A DNA stretch of 64,000 nucleotides, taken from G965226155 sp965226155. Its GTDB lineage: Bacteria > Pseudomonadota > Gammaproteobacteria > Eutrophobiales > Eutrophobiaceae. A program made the position numbers and the translations under genes. The DNA is taken from positions 1,426,001 through 1,490,000 of the forward strand of contig OZ245331.1 in NCBI GenBank assembly GCA_965226155.1, read 5' to 3'. Shown in pieces: positions 55,894 to 64,000 of this stretch. How positions within the stretch are numbered: position 1 is the first letter of the stretch; every line of letters begins with the position of its first letter. The notes beneath the pieces are model-generated. The model had not been told where the DNA came from, did no database searches, and saw nothing but the letters and a program-made list of their open reading frames with translations.

Positions 55894-56295
55894 ATGAAAA
55901 TGAAAAAGTAAAATAGTGGTTTTACATTAATCGAACTAGTTGTAGTTATCGTCATCATCGGGATACTGGCTGCGACAGCGGCACCTCGGTTTGGAAACTT
56001 GACAACACAGGCAAACACGGCAGTCGCCGAGGGCGTAGTCGGGGCTGTATTATCCGAGGCGGTCATACAGGTTGGGCTTCTTAGTGGCGTAGCTCCAACG
56101 TGGACTGTTATATCGGCTGCAGTAGATACCGATGTTTCTTCAACTCCCTTTACAGCGAGTGTTAATGGTGGTGGCGCAACTGCTTGGCCGTCGGCCGCGC
56201 AAACCTGTGCAGCCGCTGGTACTTCAGCTTTAGTAATCGTAGTTGGTCTAGGTTCGGCCTCTGCAACAATCCCTCAAGCATTATGCGCTAACTAA
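55894..56295 (+). pseudogene. mshA: Major MSHA pilin MshA, in-frame TAA at codon 6
   Basis: A good Shine-Dalgarno (AGAGGA) precedes ATG 55894. The frame reads MKMKK then TAA (55909-55911), then continues without interruption as NSGFTLIELVVVIVIIGILA and the rest of a 128-residue pilin ending at TAA 56293-56295. SGFTLIEL is the prepilin peptidase site; MKKQNSGFTLIEL-type leaders are typical, so CAA to TAA is the likely change. No other start codon lies between the stop and the cleavage site. The C-terminus has a Cys pair (QTCAAAG and QALCAN). A strong terminator follows. Confidence 0.88.
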
Positions 56296-56327
56296 TCTTC
56301 TGTAGGATAAATATATTTTATTTTTTT

Positions 56328-56357
56328 AATAAAGAGGGCCTTCTGGCCCTCTTTATT
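56328..56357 (+). terminator. Strong bidirectional intrinsic terminator after mshA
   Basis: AATAAAGAGGGCC (56328-56340), loop TTCT, GGCCCTCTTTATT (56345-56357): a perfect 13 bp stem. T-rich tracts lie on both sides. In MSHA loci the pilin gene is often expressed at higher level than the genes after it, which this terminator would explain. Confidence 0.92.
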
Positions 56358-56416
56358 TATTTTAGCAATAATTTCTAATTCGAATTTCAATTATATAAAA
56401 TTGTCTTGAAGGTATA

Positions 56417-56887
56417 ATGAACAATATTATTCCTGTTCAGTATTTAAGAGAGATGAAATTATTTGGTGGATATTCTCTGTTTGAGCTAATTATTGTTATC
56501 CTGTTGATCGGTATTCTTGCAGCATATGCTGTCCCACGATTAGAAATAGATGCCTTTCAATCCAAAGGCTTTTTTCAGCAATCACTATCATCAATCCGTT
56601 TTGCTCAGAAGCAAGCTATTGCGACAGGTTGTAATGTGCAAGTACAATTTGATTCCGGCGATTCCGATATCTGTGAGTTGATGTAGAGCGGCTGTGCGGC
56701 CAATGCCAATATCGTTAATCCGGGCAGCAGCGATATAGATTTTTGTGCCAGTAGTACCCCTATTGGTGCCGTGCCGGTAGTAAACTTTACCTTTGATCGT
56801 ATTGGCTCACCGTCTGCGGCACAGTCATTTAGCATTGATAGCCGTACCATCATAGTTGAGGCCAATACCGGATTTGCCCATGAATAA
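56417..56887 (+). pseudogene. mshC: Minor pilin MshC, in-frame TAG
   Basis: Starting at 56417 or 56453, the pilin-like helix is FGGYSLFELIIVILLIGILA, followed by SLSSIRFAQKQAIATGCNVQ, typical of MshC/GspH-like minor pilins. TAG at 56684-56686 interrupts ..DICELM*SGCAANANIV; the same frame continues with NFTFDRIGSPSAAQSFSID and ends at TAA 56885-56887, overlapping the mshD start. The continuing Cys-rich beta domain shows that the gene was functional until recently. Confidence 0.83.
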
Positions 56888-57416
56888 CCGCGGCTTTACC
56901 CTTATCGAACTTGTCCTGTTAATCGCTATTCTGGGTATTGGACTGTCCGCATTAACCCTATTAATGAATACCACTACCGCCAATAGTGTTGATCCCCTGC
57001 TTAGGCAACAGGCCCACGCCGTGGGCCAATCTTACCTGGAAGAGGTGTTACTTAATTCTTTTTGTGATCCGAATTTGTCAACCAGTTGCCCAACGTTTTG
57101 TACCGGGCCAGGGGCAGCTATCTGTTCCACCTGAGGTGGTACCGCCAGTCCTGCCCCGCCGGAATCACGTGCCAATTTTGATGATGTGTGTGATTACAAC
57201 GGAATAAGTGATATAGGAGCGAGAAACCAATTTGATGCGGCCATTGCTACATTGTCAGATTATAACGTAACGGTAACTGTGGATGATGCGGGTGGTGTAG
57301 TTGGGACTTTGGATCCGGATCTGGGTCAGGTAGTCAGGGTCGATGTAAATGTTACCCATGCTACCCTACCTTATATTGACGTTACCTTTAGCGGCTATCG
57401 TACAAACTTTCAATGA
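56880..57416 (+). pseudogene. mshD: Minor pilin MshD, in-frame TGA
   Basis: ATG 56880 gives MNNRGFTLIELVLLIAILGI, a prepilin leader and helix, then LRQQAHAVGQSYLEEVLLNS, typical of MshD. TGA at 57132-57134 interrupts ..GPGAAICST*GGTASPAPPE; the frame continues with NFDDVCDYNGISDIGARNQF to TGA 57414-57416, which overlaps the mshO ATG. Confidence 0.84.
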
Positions 57417-58342
57417 TATATAAGTCTCGTACAACGATAAGATTATTGTCAGGATTTACCCTGATAGAAATGGTGGTTGTTATTATCATCATCGGAATTT
57501 TGTCGGGAATTGGATTAACAATTCTTAGGGCACCTATGTAGCAGTTTGTTCAAGTTGAACAACGTGCAACTTTGGTAGATGTTGCTGAGACAGCATTACA
57601 GCGGATGACCCGCGAAATAAGATTGGCCCTGCCAAATAGTATCCGAATTGCGAGCAGCGGTACGATAACGTCCATAGAATTTCTTAGGTCACTGGACGGT
57701 GGTCGTTACAGGCGTAGACTCGACGGTACTAACTTTGATCAATGTACTGCGCCCGATAGAGACAGGTTAAGGTTTAATCGTAGTAATGATTGTTTTGAGA
57801 TACTGGGTACATTGACCAACTTGCCTGCAACCGGCGGTGTGGGGACGACCTCCCAGTCTACCTGTTTGCAGGGTGGGTCAGATTGCCTGGTCATATTCAA
57901 TACTGGTCAGACTGAGGCCAATGCCTATGCCGCTAATAATATTGCCGGGATTGAAGTGGCATCAGCCAACTCCATTGCCTTTGATATTTCACCTCTACCA
58001 AGATTTCCTCGTAGTTCACCTCGTCAGCGTTTCCAGATTGCGGACACGCCGGTGAGTTTTTTATACGATACCAGTACAGGGGAGATACTGAGGTTGGATG
58101 AATATGATGTCCTCGTCACACAGCCGGTAGACCCACCACCAGGTTCGACGGACTTTACCGCGACCTCAACGACGAGAAACAGTGATCTGCTAATGAATCA
58201 GGTCACTGCCTGTAGTTTCAATTTTTCTCAGGGGACGGCAACACGTGCGGCATTGGTAACTATCCAGTTAACCATTAGTGACACTAATCTTGGAAATGCA
58301 GTCACCTTGTTACAGCAGGCCCATGTGGATAATCAGCCATGA
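57413..58342 (+). pseudogene. mshO: Minor pilin MshO, in-frame TAG
   Basis: ATG 57413 (overlapping the mshD stop) leads into LLSGFTLIEMVVVIIIIGIL, the prepilin site and helix. TAG at 57539-57541 lies in LRAPM*QFVQVEQRATLVDV; CAG to TAG is the likely change. The rest (about 267 codons) is open to TGA 58340-58342, with NSIRIASSGTITSIEFLRSL and FQIADTPVSFLYDTSTGEIL as in MshO. Confidence 0.85.
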
Positions 58343-58791
58343 ATAAAATCAGTAAACAGCGGGGTATTACTGCCATGATGGCGGTGATACTTATTGTTCT
58401 TTTTTCATTACTGGGAACATGCATGGTAACCATGTCGACAATTAGCACGTTAAACACGATCCAGTCTGGGAGTGCAATGCAAGTTTGGTTTGCCGCTCGA
58501 TCAGGAGTGGAATGGGCGGTACGCCAATCCATAGAGGCCAGTAATCCTGGTGTCTGTACTTGTGCAACCGATTGTTGCGCCGGAATTAATGGTCAAGCCC
58601 TAAACTTTACTGAGGTTGGTTTAAATGGTTATTCAACAACCATTACTTGTACCGACCAAGCTTATACAGAAGCAAGTTTTAATTATTGTGTTTTTAACTT
58701 GGGAAGTGCTGCAACCAATAATAGCGCCACACAACTAACCACCGTAACCAGGACTATAAACTTGTCGATATCAGATAGGAATGCACCTTAA
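58339..58791 (+). CDS. mshP: MSHA biogenesis protein MshP
   Basis: A 150-residue PilX-like protein. KQRGITAMMAVILIVLFSLL is the membrane helix; a Cys-rich domain follows (CTCATDCCAG). It overlaps mshO by four bases. It is the last gene of the locus: mshQ, the usual next gene, is absent and trmL converges directly on the stop codon with no gap. Confidence 0.82.
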   Translation: MNKISKQRGITAMMAVILIVLFSLLGTCMVTMSTISTLNTIQSGSAMQVWFAARSGVEWAVRQSIEASNPGVCTCATDCCAGINGQALNFTEVGLNGYSTTITCTDQAYTEASFNYCVFNLGSAATNNSATQLTTVTRTINLSISDRNAP

Positions 58792-59262
58792 TCAATTACT
58801 ACCTTTGAATTGAAAATCGTTTTGCCTCAGGGCTTCATAAATAATGACGGCCACTGCGTTAGATAGATTGAGACTGCGACTATTTTCTTGCATGGGGATC
58901 CTCAGAATTTTTTCATCTGGGAAAGTCGCCATGGTTTGTTGCGAAAGTCCTCGGGTCTCCGGGCCGAATACAATGGCATCCCCCGGAATAAATTGAATAC
59001 TGGTGTAAGTTTCCGTTCCTTTTGTTGAAGCTGCGTAGATGTTGTTTGGATTATTCTTAGTTATGAACTCATCCAGTGAATTGTATTCCTGAACAATAGC
59101 AAACTCGTCGTAATCTAGCCCAGCTCGTCGAAGTTGTCGATCATTAAGATCAAATCCCAATGGGTGCATCAAATGCAAACCAACACCGGTATTGGCGCAT
59201 AGGCGAATAATATTACCTGTATTGGGCGGTATTTCCGGTTCAAATAATACAATATGAAACAT
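58792..59262 (-). CDS. trmL: tRNA (cytidine(34)-2'-O)-methyltransferase TrmL
   Basis: A 156-residue SPOUT methyltransferase. The start at 59262 gives MFHIVLFEPEIPPNTGNIIR; IVFGPETRGLSQQTM and IPMQENSRSLNLSNAVAVII are the knot motifs. An upstream extension of the same frame has no family support. It modifies the wobble base ribose of tRNA(Leu). Its mate pyrD-like gene is divergent. Confidence 0.94.
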   Translation of the reverse strand: MFHIVLFEPEIPPNTGNIIRLCANTGVGLHLMHPLGFDLNDRQLRRAGLDYDEFAIVQEYNSLDEFITKNNPNNIYAASTKGTETYTSIQFIPGDAIVFGPETRGLSQQTMATFPDEKILRIPMQENSRSLNLSNAVAVIIYEALRQNDFQFKGSN

Positions 59263-59359
59263 GAGCAGGTTAAATATGCATTCGGTATTTTTTATGTTAA
59301 CTAGGTGTTTATTGTCAGTGTGTTTATAATGGCACGGTAGAAAATTATATTTCTGATAG

Positions 59360-60307
59360 ATGACGCAAATGGACAAACAAACTTCACCCTTAGTTCTCGA
59401 TTTCTGTGGAATGCAGCTAACCAGTCCACTGGTATTATTATCGGGATGTGTCGGCTTCGGCGAAGAATATACGAGGGTAAAAGGATTCTCAAATGAGGAT
59501 GTGGGCGCAATCTGTCTGAAGGGGACCACCCTAGAGCCCAGGCTGGGAAATCAACCGCATCGTTTGGCGGAAACCCATATTGGTATGCTGAATTCAATAG
59601 GGCTACAAAATCCAGGGGCTAGGGCGGTAGTAGATGAGTATTTACCGAAACTGGATTTTACTGAAACCCGGTTTATTGCCAATATCAGTGGATCCACCAT
59701 TGATGAGTATGAAGAAGTAACCCGTATTTTTGATGACTCCCCGATTGATGCCATGGAGATCAACATCTCTTGTCCTAATGTAAAGGAAGGTGGTGTAGAG
59801 TTCGGAAACTATCCGGACATGTCGGCGAAGGTCGTGGCTGCGTGCCGTAAGGCTACCAAGAAACCACTGATTACCAAGTTGTCACCCAACCAGACTGATA
59901 TTGCTGAAAACGCCAGGTGTTGTATTGAGGCGGGGAGTGACGGATTTGCCGTTATCAATACTGTTATGGGCATGGCAATCGATGTTAAGAGCCGTAAGCC
60001 GGTGTTGGGTAATATCCAGGGCGGGTTGTCAGGACCTGCAATCAAGCCGATTGCCCTTTTACAGGTACACCAAGTCTACCAAGTCTGTAAATCACATAAT
60101 ATTCCGATCATTGGCCAAGGGGGAGTTACCAGTACAGAGGATGCCCTGGAATTTATCATAGCTGGCGCAACGACGGTGGGCATAGGGACCGCATTATTTT
60201 ATGAGCCATTAATTTGCCCAACAATAAACAAGGGAACATCTGATTACCTGACCGCAAACCAAATGGACAATGTATTTCAATTGATAGGGACGTTACAGTT
60301 GCAATAA
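59360..60307 (+). CDS. Dihydroorotate dehydrogenase, class 1B-type catalytic subunit
   Basis: A 315-residue flavoenzyme. LEPRLGNQPHRLAETHIGML, NISCPNVKEGGVEFG, LITKLSPNQTDI, NTVMGMAIDVKSRKPVLGNI and GGLSGPAIKPIALLQVHQVY match class 1B enzymes such as PyrDB of Firmicutes, which oxidise dihydroorotate and pass electrons to the iron-sulfur flavoprotein PyrK. No pyrK is seen in the window. Gammaproteobacteria mostly use the membrane-bound class 2 enzyme, so this gene may be additional or acquired; the subclass needs a phylogeny. Confidence 0.85.
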   Translation: MTQMDKQTSPLVLDFCGMQLTSPLVLLSGCVGFGEEYTRVKGFSNEDVGAICLKGTTLEPRLGNQPHRLAETHIGMLNSIGLQNPGARAVVDEYLPKLDFTETRFIANISGSTIDEYEEVTRIFDDSPIDAMEINISCPNVKEGGVEFGNYPDMSAKVVAACRKATKKPLITKLSPNQTDIAENARCCIEAGSDGFAVINTVMGMAIDVKSRKPVLGNIQGGLSGPAIKPIALLQVHQVYQVCKSHNIPIIGQGGVTSTEDALEFIIAGATTVGIGTALFYEPLICPTINKGTSDYLTANQMDNVFQLIGTLQLQ

Positions 60308-60341
60308 ATGCAACTGAATATGAATAACTATTTCTTCATTG

Positions 60342-60656
60342 TCACTTTTTGCTAAGGCGCTTTAAAAAAACGTTCATTTCCTTAGCTGTTTGCTTGTCAC
60401 CTTTCGTTTCCGCTCTATTTATACCTTTCTTATAGACGTCAATTGCATCATTTATTCGACCACTGTGTTCGAGCGCCTTGCCGTAGTTCTTCCATGCTGC
60501 AGAATAACTTGGGTCCATTTCAACGGCTTTGGCAAGGTGTTCAATTGCTTGATCATACTTCTGATTTTGCATAAAAGCGCTGCCCAACGTAAAACGTATC
60601 AGAGCATTGTCCTGTCCTAATTCAAGCATGGATTCAAGAGAATTGATTTCTACCAT
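60342..60656 (-). CDS. Small tetratricopeptide repeat protein
   Basis: A 104-residue soluble protein with two to three TPR units: ALIRFTLGSAFMQNQKYDQA, AVEMDPSYSAAWKNYGKALE and INDAIDVYKKGINRAETKGD. A basic C-terminus follows. Small TPR proteins of this size occur in many gammaproteobacteria; function unknown. Confidence 0.85.
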   Translation of the reverse strand: MVEINSLESMLELGQDNALIRFTLGSAFMQNQKYDQAIEHLAKAVEMDPSYSAAWKNYGKALEHSGRINDAIDVYKKGINRAETKGDKQTAKEMNVFLKRLSKK

Positions 60657-60700
60657 GTTTGATTCAATTAAGAGGTCACTGTATCAAATGTTCCAGCTAG

Positions 60701-62152
60701 TTACTTGCGCCAGAAAGCAGGAGAGAGCAGAACTAAGAAAGTAACTATTTCCAACCGTCCCATCATCATCGCAAAGCACAACGTCCATTTTGCAAAGTCA
60801 TTAATATTGCCGTAATGCGCACTGACGTCACCCAGTCCAGGCCCCAAATTGTTAAGGCAGGCAACGATGGCTGAAAAAGCGGTTACTTGATCAAGACCAG
60901 ATGCCATTATCGCTAGCATCAAAATCAAAAATACAACGACGTAGGCAGCAAAGAAACCCCACACAGCATTGATAATGGATTCTTGAACCGGCTTATCTCC
61001 CAGCTTGATGGAAAATATCGCACTTGGATGTATCAGTTTTTTTATTTCGCGCATACCCTGTTTGTACAGAAGAACGACCCGTACGACTTTTAGACCGCCA
61101 CCGGTGGAACCGGCGCAGGCACCCATAAAACTGGCAAAAATAAGCAGTACCGGTAGAAATGTTGGCCATGTTTGGTATGTAGTTGTCGTGTATCCCGTGG
61201 TCGTGGCAATGGAGATTGTTTGGAAAATTCCGTGAGTGATAGCCAACATATTATCCTCATATACATTTTCATAGACGAGATAACCGCAACAGATCACACA
61301 GACTCCAAATAAGATCCGCAAATACGCCCTGAATTCCGAATCCATGAAATAACCGCGTGTGCTCATAGAGCGCCATGCAAGAAAATGAAGCGTAAAGTTT
61401 ATTCCTGCGATCATCATGAATACGATGGCAACAGCATCGATAAATTTATTATTGAAGTAACCCATGCTCAAGTCATGGGTTGAAAATCCGCCGATAGAAA
61501 CAGTTGAGAAACTGTGGCTGATGGCGTCAAAAAAATTCATGCCAGCAAGCCAATATGCAAGGGCACAGACTACTGTCAGAGACAGATAGATATACCAAAG
61601 CGCCTTAGCGGTTTCTGTGATTCGTGGTGTTAATTTTGAGTCCTTCAGCGGACCTGGCGTTTCGGCACGGTAAAGCTGCATACCACCAATCCCGAGCATC
61701 GGAAGAATAGCGACCGCAAGTACGATGATTCCCATACCACCTAACCACTGTAGTTCCTGTCGATAAAATAGGATGGATTTCGGAAGATCATCAATACCTG
61801 TGATTACAGTCGCCCCTGTGGTCGTTAATCCAGATAATGATTCAAATACGGCATCAGTAAATGACATAATCGGGTTATCAGATAGAAACAAAGGTACTGA
61901 GCCGGCTATTCCTAGTCCTGCCCAAAATAGAACGACTATGACAAATCCGTCTCTTAAGCGTAATTCTTGTTTATGATTTCTAACAGGTACCCACAGAATG
62001 ATACCTATCGTCAGAATAAGAGCGTATGCACTGAAGAATGCGTCGGTCGAACCGTCTCCTGACCATAGTGAGATCAACAATGGAGGCAGCATAGTGATGC
62101 TAAACAATGTCAGCAGCATACCGACTATCCGTTGAATAACGGGATATTGCAT
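60701..62152 (-). CDS. trkH: Trk potassium uptake protein TrkH
   Basis: A 483-residue membrane channel subunit, starting at ATG 62152 (MQYPVIQRIVGMLLTLFSIT). The selectivity-filter-like loops are SGLTTTGATVITGIDDLP, FSTVSIGGFSTHDLS, SIATTTGYTTTTYQTWP and CLNNLGPGLGDVSAHYGNI, the four MPM repeats. An upstream extension in the same frame has no family counterpart. It lies 4 bp after trkA; the pair makes one K+ uptake system. Confidence 0.95.
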   Translation of the reverse strand: MQYPVIQRIVGMLLTLFSITMLPPLLISLWSGDGSTDAFFSAYALILTIGIILWVPVRNHKQELRLRDGFVIVVLFWAGLGIAGSVPLFLSDNPIMSFTDAVFESLSGLTTTGATVITGIDDLPKSILFYRQELQWLGGMGIIVLAVAILPMLGIGGMQLYRAETPGPLKDSKLTPRITETAKALWYIYLSLTVVCALAYWLAGMNFFDAISHSFSTVSIGGFSTHDLSMGYFNNKFIDAVAIVFMMIAGINFTLHFLAWRSMSTRGYFMDSEFRAYLRILFGVCVICCGYLVYENVYEDNMLAITHGIFQTISIATTTGYTTTTYQTWPTFLPVLLIFASFMGACAGSTGGGLKVVRVVLLYKQGMREIKKLIHPSAIFSIKLGDKPVQESIINAVWGFFAAYVVVFLILMLAIMASGLDQVTAFSAIVACLNNLGPGLGDVSAHYGNINDFAKWTLCFAMMMGRLEIVTFLVLLSPAFWRK

Positions 62153-62156
62153 GATG

Positions 62157-63530
62157 TTACAGAAAGGTAATGCCGACCTGGAACAACCGTTCGACTTCAG
62201 GAACCCTGTGCTTATCTGCAACCAGCAGGATGACATGATCATCTGCTTCTATGACGGTATCATGATGTGCCATCAAAACTTCATCACCACGGACTATTGC
62301 TCCGATGCTGGTATCGGGGGGTAGAGGAAGTGACTCAATACTCCGGCCAACCACATTGGACGAACTTTGGTCACCATGTGCTACAGCCTCAATCGCCTCA
62401 GCGGCACCACGTCGCAATGAGTGAACGACCACCACATCACCTTTGCGGATATGCGCGAGTAAACTGCCTATGGTCGCTTGCTGTGGCGAAATTGCGATAT
62501 CGATTACATCACTTTGGACCAGATCGACATAAGCGGCACGGTTTATCAGCGCCATTACTTTATTTGCCCCCAAACGCTTTGCAAGCATACATGAAATAAT
62601 ATTGGCTTCGTCTGCATTGGTCAGGGCGCAAAACACATCTGTATCTTCAATGCCTTCTTCAATCAACAGTTCTCCATCAGCTGCATCTCCCTGAAGTACG
62701 ATGGCACGGCTAAGTGATTCAGAGGCTATCTTCGCGCTGGTTGGGTTCATCTCAATCACTTTTACTTGGTATTGATTTTCCAGTGATCGTGCCAGATTAA
62801 CACCGATATTTCCGCCACCTGCTATCATGAGTCTTTTAACTGATTTATCCGTTTGCTTGATATCTTTTAGCAGTTTCCTAATCGTTTTAGCTGCAGCAAT
62901 AATAAACAATTCATCATCTTGCTTGATAACGGTGTTTCCATTAGGAGTAATTCCTTTACCTCCACGAAATATTGTAACGATACGATAATCCGCATTAGGG
63001 AGATATTCCGAAAGCTGTTCGATAGTCTTGTCTAGTAGTGGACTGTTTTTGTTCATTCTAACGGCGACCATCTGCGCCTTGCCATCGGCGAAATCCAGGA
63101 CCTGTAGCGCACCAGGAAAACTAATGAGTTGCTCGATATGTTTTGTGACCAATTGCTCAGGGCTGATCAGGACATCGATAGGCAGGGCTTCCTGTGCAAA
63201 GAGTAATGCGTTATTCAGATAATCGATATTTCGAACTCGGGCTATCTTGGTAGGGGTGTGGAATAGGGTGTAAGCGACCTGACAGGCGATCATATTAGTT
63301 TCATCGCTGTTGGTCACTGCGAGGATCATGTCCGCGTCATCTGCACCGGCCTTGGCTAGAACGGAGGGGTGAGAACCACTTCCATGTACCGTCTGCAGAT
63401 CATACCTTTCGCTCAAGATTTGCAGGGATTTAAGCTTGATATCGACGACTGTTATGTCATTCGCTTCGCTGACCAGGTTTGTTGCAACTGATGATCCAAC
63501 CTGACCTGCACCAAGGATAATAATTTTCAT
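62157..63530 (-). CDS. trkA: Trk potassium uptake regulatory protein TrkA
   Basis: A 457-residue cytoplasmic protein built from two repeats of RCK-N (Rossmann) plus RCK-C domains. The NAD-binding loops are IILGAGQVGSSVATNL at the start and MIAGGGNIGVNLARSLENQY at about residue 235. It gates TrkH. The order ntrX-trkA-trkH is conserved in several gammaproteobacterial orders. Confidence 0.95.
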   Translation of the reverse strand: MKIIILGAGQVGSSVATNLVSEANDITVVDIKLKSLQILSERYDLQTVHGSGSHPSVLAKAGADDADMILAVTNSDETNMIACQVAYTLFHTPTKIARVRNIDYLNNALLFAQEALPIDVLISPEQLVTKHIEQLISFPGALQVLDFADGKAQMVAVRMNKNSPLLDKTIEQLSEYLPNADYRIVTIFRGGKGITPNGNTVIKQDDELFIIAAAKTIRKLLKDIKQTDKSVKRLMIAGGGNIGVNLARSLENQYQVKVIEMNPTSAKIASESLSRAIVLQGDAADGELLIEEGIEDTDVFCALTNADEANIISCMLAKRLGANKVMALINRAAYVDLVQSDVIDIAISPQQATIGSLLAHIRKGDVVVVHSLRRGAAEAIEAVAHGDQSSSNVVGRSIESLPLPPDTSIGAIVRGDEVLMAHHDTVIEADDHVILLVADKHRVPEVERLFQVGITFL

Positions 63531-63593
63531 ACCTGATTATATCGGGCGAAGTCTAATCAAACAATGGAGCACAGGTCTATCAGGAAAAGGTTG

Positions 63594-64000
63594 TTAATTT
63601 TTGATTTCAATTCCCAAAGATTTCAGCTTTCTGTATAGGTGAGTCCGCTCCATACCAACAATACGGGCGATTTTACTGACGCTGCCGTTAGTTTGTTTCA
63701 GCTGGTATTTGAGATAAGCTTTTTCAAAATTTTCCCGAGCTTTACGCAGAGGAATATCGAAATTTTGCAGATCGTCATCGGCCCGGTTTACTGGTTGATC
63801 CCCTAAGGAAACTATAACTTCATCTAGTTCAACCGTGTTTGAATGACCGAGTATCAACATGCGTTGAACAAAATTTTTCAACTCGCGGATGTTTCCTGGC
63901 CAGGGATACTGTCTCAACCGGTTTTGGGCCGAAGTAGTAAAATGCCGGTACTGAAGGCCTTCCTTTCCCACGAAGAAATTAACAAAGTATTCGAGCAAGT
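63594..64000 (-). CDS. Sigma-54-dependent response regulator (NtrX type), C-terminal part
   Basis: The gene enters from the right edge of the window; only about 135 residues are seen. NRLRQYPWPGNIRELKNFVQ is the C-terminal end of the AAA+ sigma-54 activator domain, and the Fis-type helix-turn-helix VSKIARIVGMERTHLYRKLK follows. In comparable loci this is ntrX, next to trkA. The receiver domain is outside the window, so the name is inferred from context. Confidence 0.85.
   Translation of the reverse strand, partial: LLEYFVNFFVGKEGLQYRHFTTSAQNRLRQYPWPGNIRELKNFVQRMLILGHSNTVELDEVIVSLGDQPVNRADDDLQNFDIPLRKARENFEKAYLKYQLKQTNGSVSKIARIVGMERTHLYRKLKSLGIEIKN

Overview
The window looks like the chromosome of a gammaproteobacterium with moderate, slightly AT-leaning base composition (judged by eye). 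The evidence is a set of neighbourhoods typical of that class: suhB/trmJ, purM-DUF2066-hda, dapF-DUF484-xerC, hslV-hslU, DUF971-ubiE-ubiJ-ubiB, gpmI-envC-ctpA-yibQ, rhodanese-secB-gpsA, an MSHA type IV pilus locus and ntrX-trkA-trkH. The ilv large/small subunit-ilvC-psd-pssA-leuA order is shared with many beta- and gammaproteobacteria. I saw no rRNA, tRNA, CRISPR array, prophage or plasmid functions.

Layout. 1-9400: a broken TPR membrane-protein gene, suhB, trmJ, purM, a DUF2066 lipoprotein-like protein, hda, wrbA, an ArsC-like reductase, a yihY-type membrane protein and a 541-residue uncharacterised protein. 9.7-22 kb: acylphosphatase, proS, the branched-chain amino acid block (ilv large and small subunits, ilvC, leuA) with phospholipid genes psd and pssA between, then a family 4 uracil-DNA glycosylase, rimI, cysM, a PolB-like exonuclease and an L,D-transpeptidase. 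22-28 kb: an envelope-stress-like cluster (repeat-rich secreted protein, sigma factor, small membrane protein, secreted proteins), nagZ, a TraB-type protein and an MscS channel. 28-36 kb: dapF, DUF484, xerC, hslVU, DUF971, ubiE, ubiJ, ubiB. 36-45 kb: an IS30-family element inside yibQ, then ctpA, envC, gpmI, rhodanese, secB, gpsA and a second sigma factor. 45.7-58.8 kb: the MSHA locus. 58.8-64 kb: trmL, a class 1B-type dihydroorotate dehydrogenase, a small TPR protein, trkH, trkA and the end of an NtrX-type regulator.

The main biological signal is selective decay. Metabolic, translation, cell-wall and transport genes read cleanly. At least a dozen genes concerned with the pilus, extracytoplasmic sigma control and the membrane are broken: in-frame stops in the TPR gene, both sigma factors, mshA, mshC, mshD and mshO; frameshifts in mshJ and mshN (two) and probably yihY; IS30 insertion in yibQ; and loss of mshL with the 5' part of mshM at the second IS30 copy. 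All three stop codons occur as the disabling lesion and all three also terminate intact genes, so ordinary pseudogenisation (as in a lineage that has recently become host-restricted or non-motile) fits better than a recoded stop. That lifestyle reading is inference. The least explained intact gene is a 200-residue, internally duplicated membrane protein inside the MSHA locus (55013-55615).
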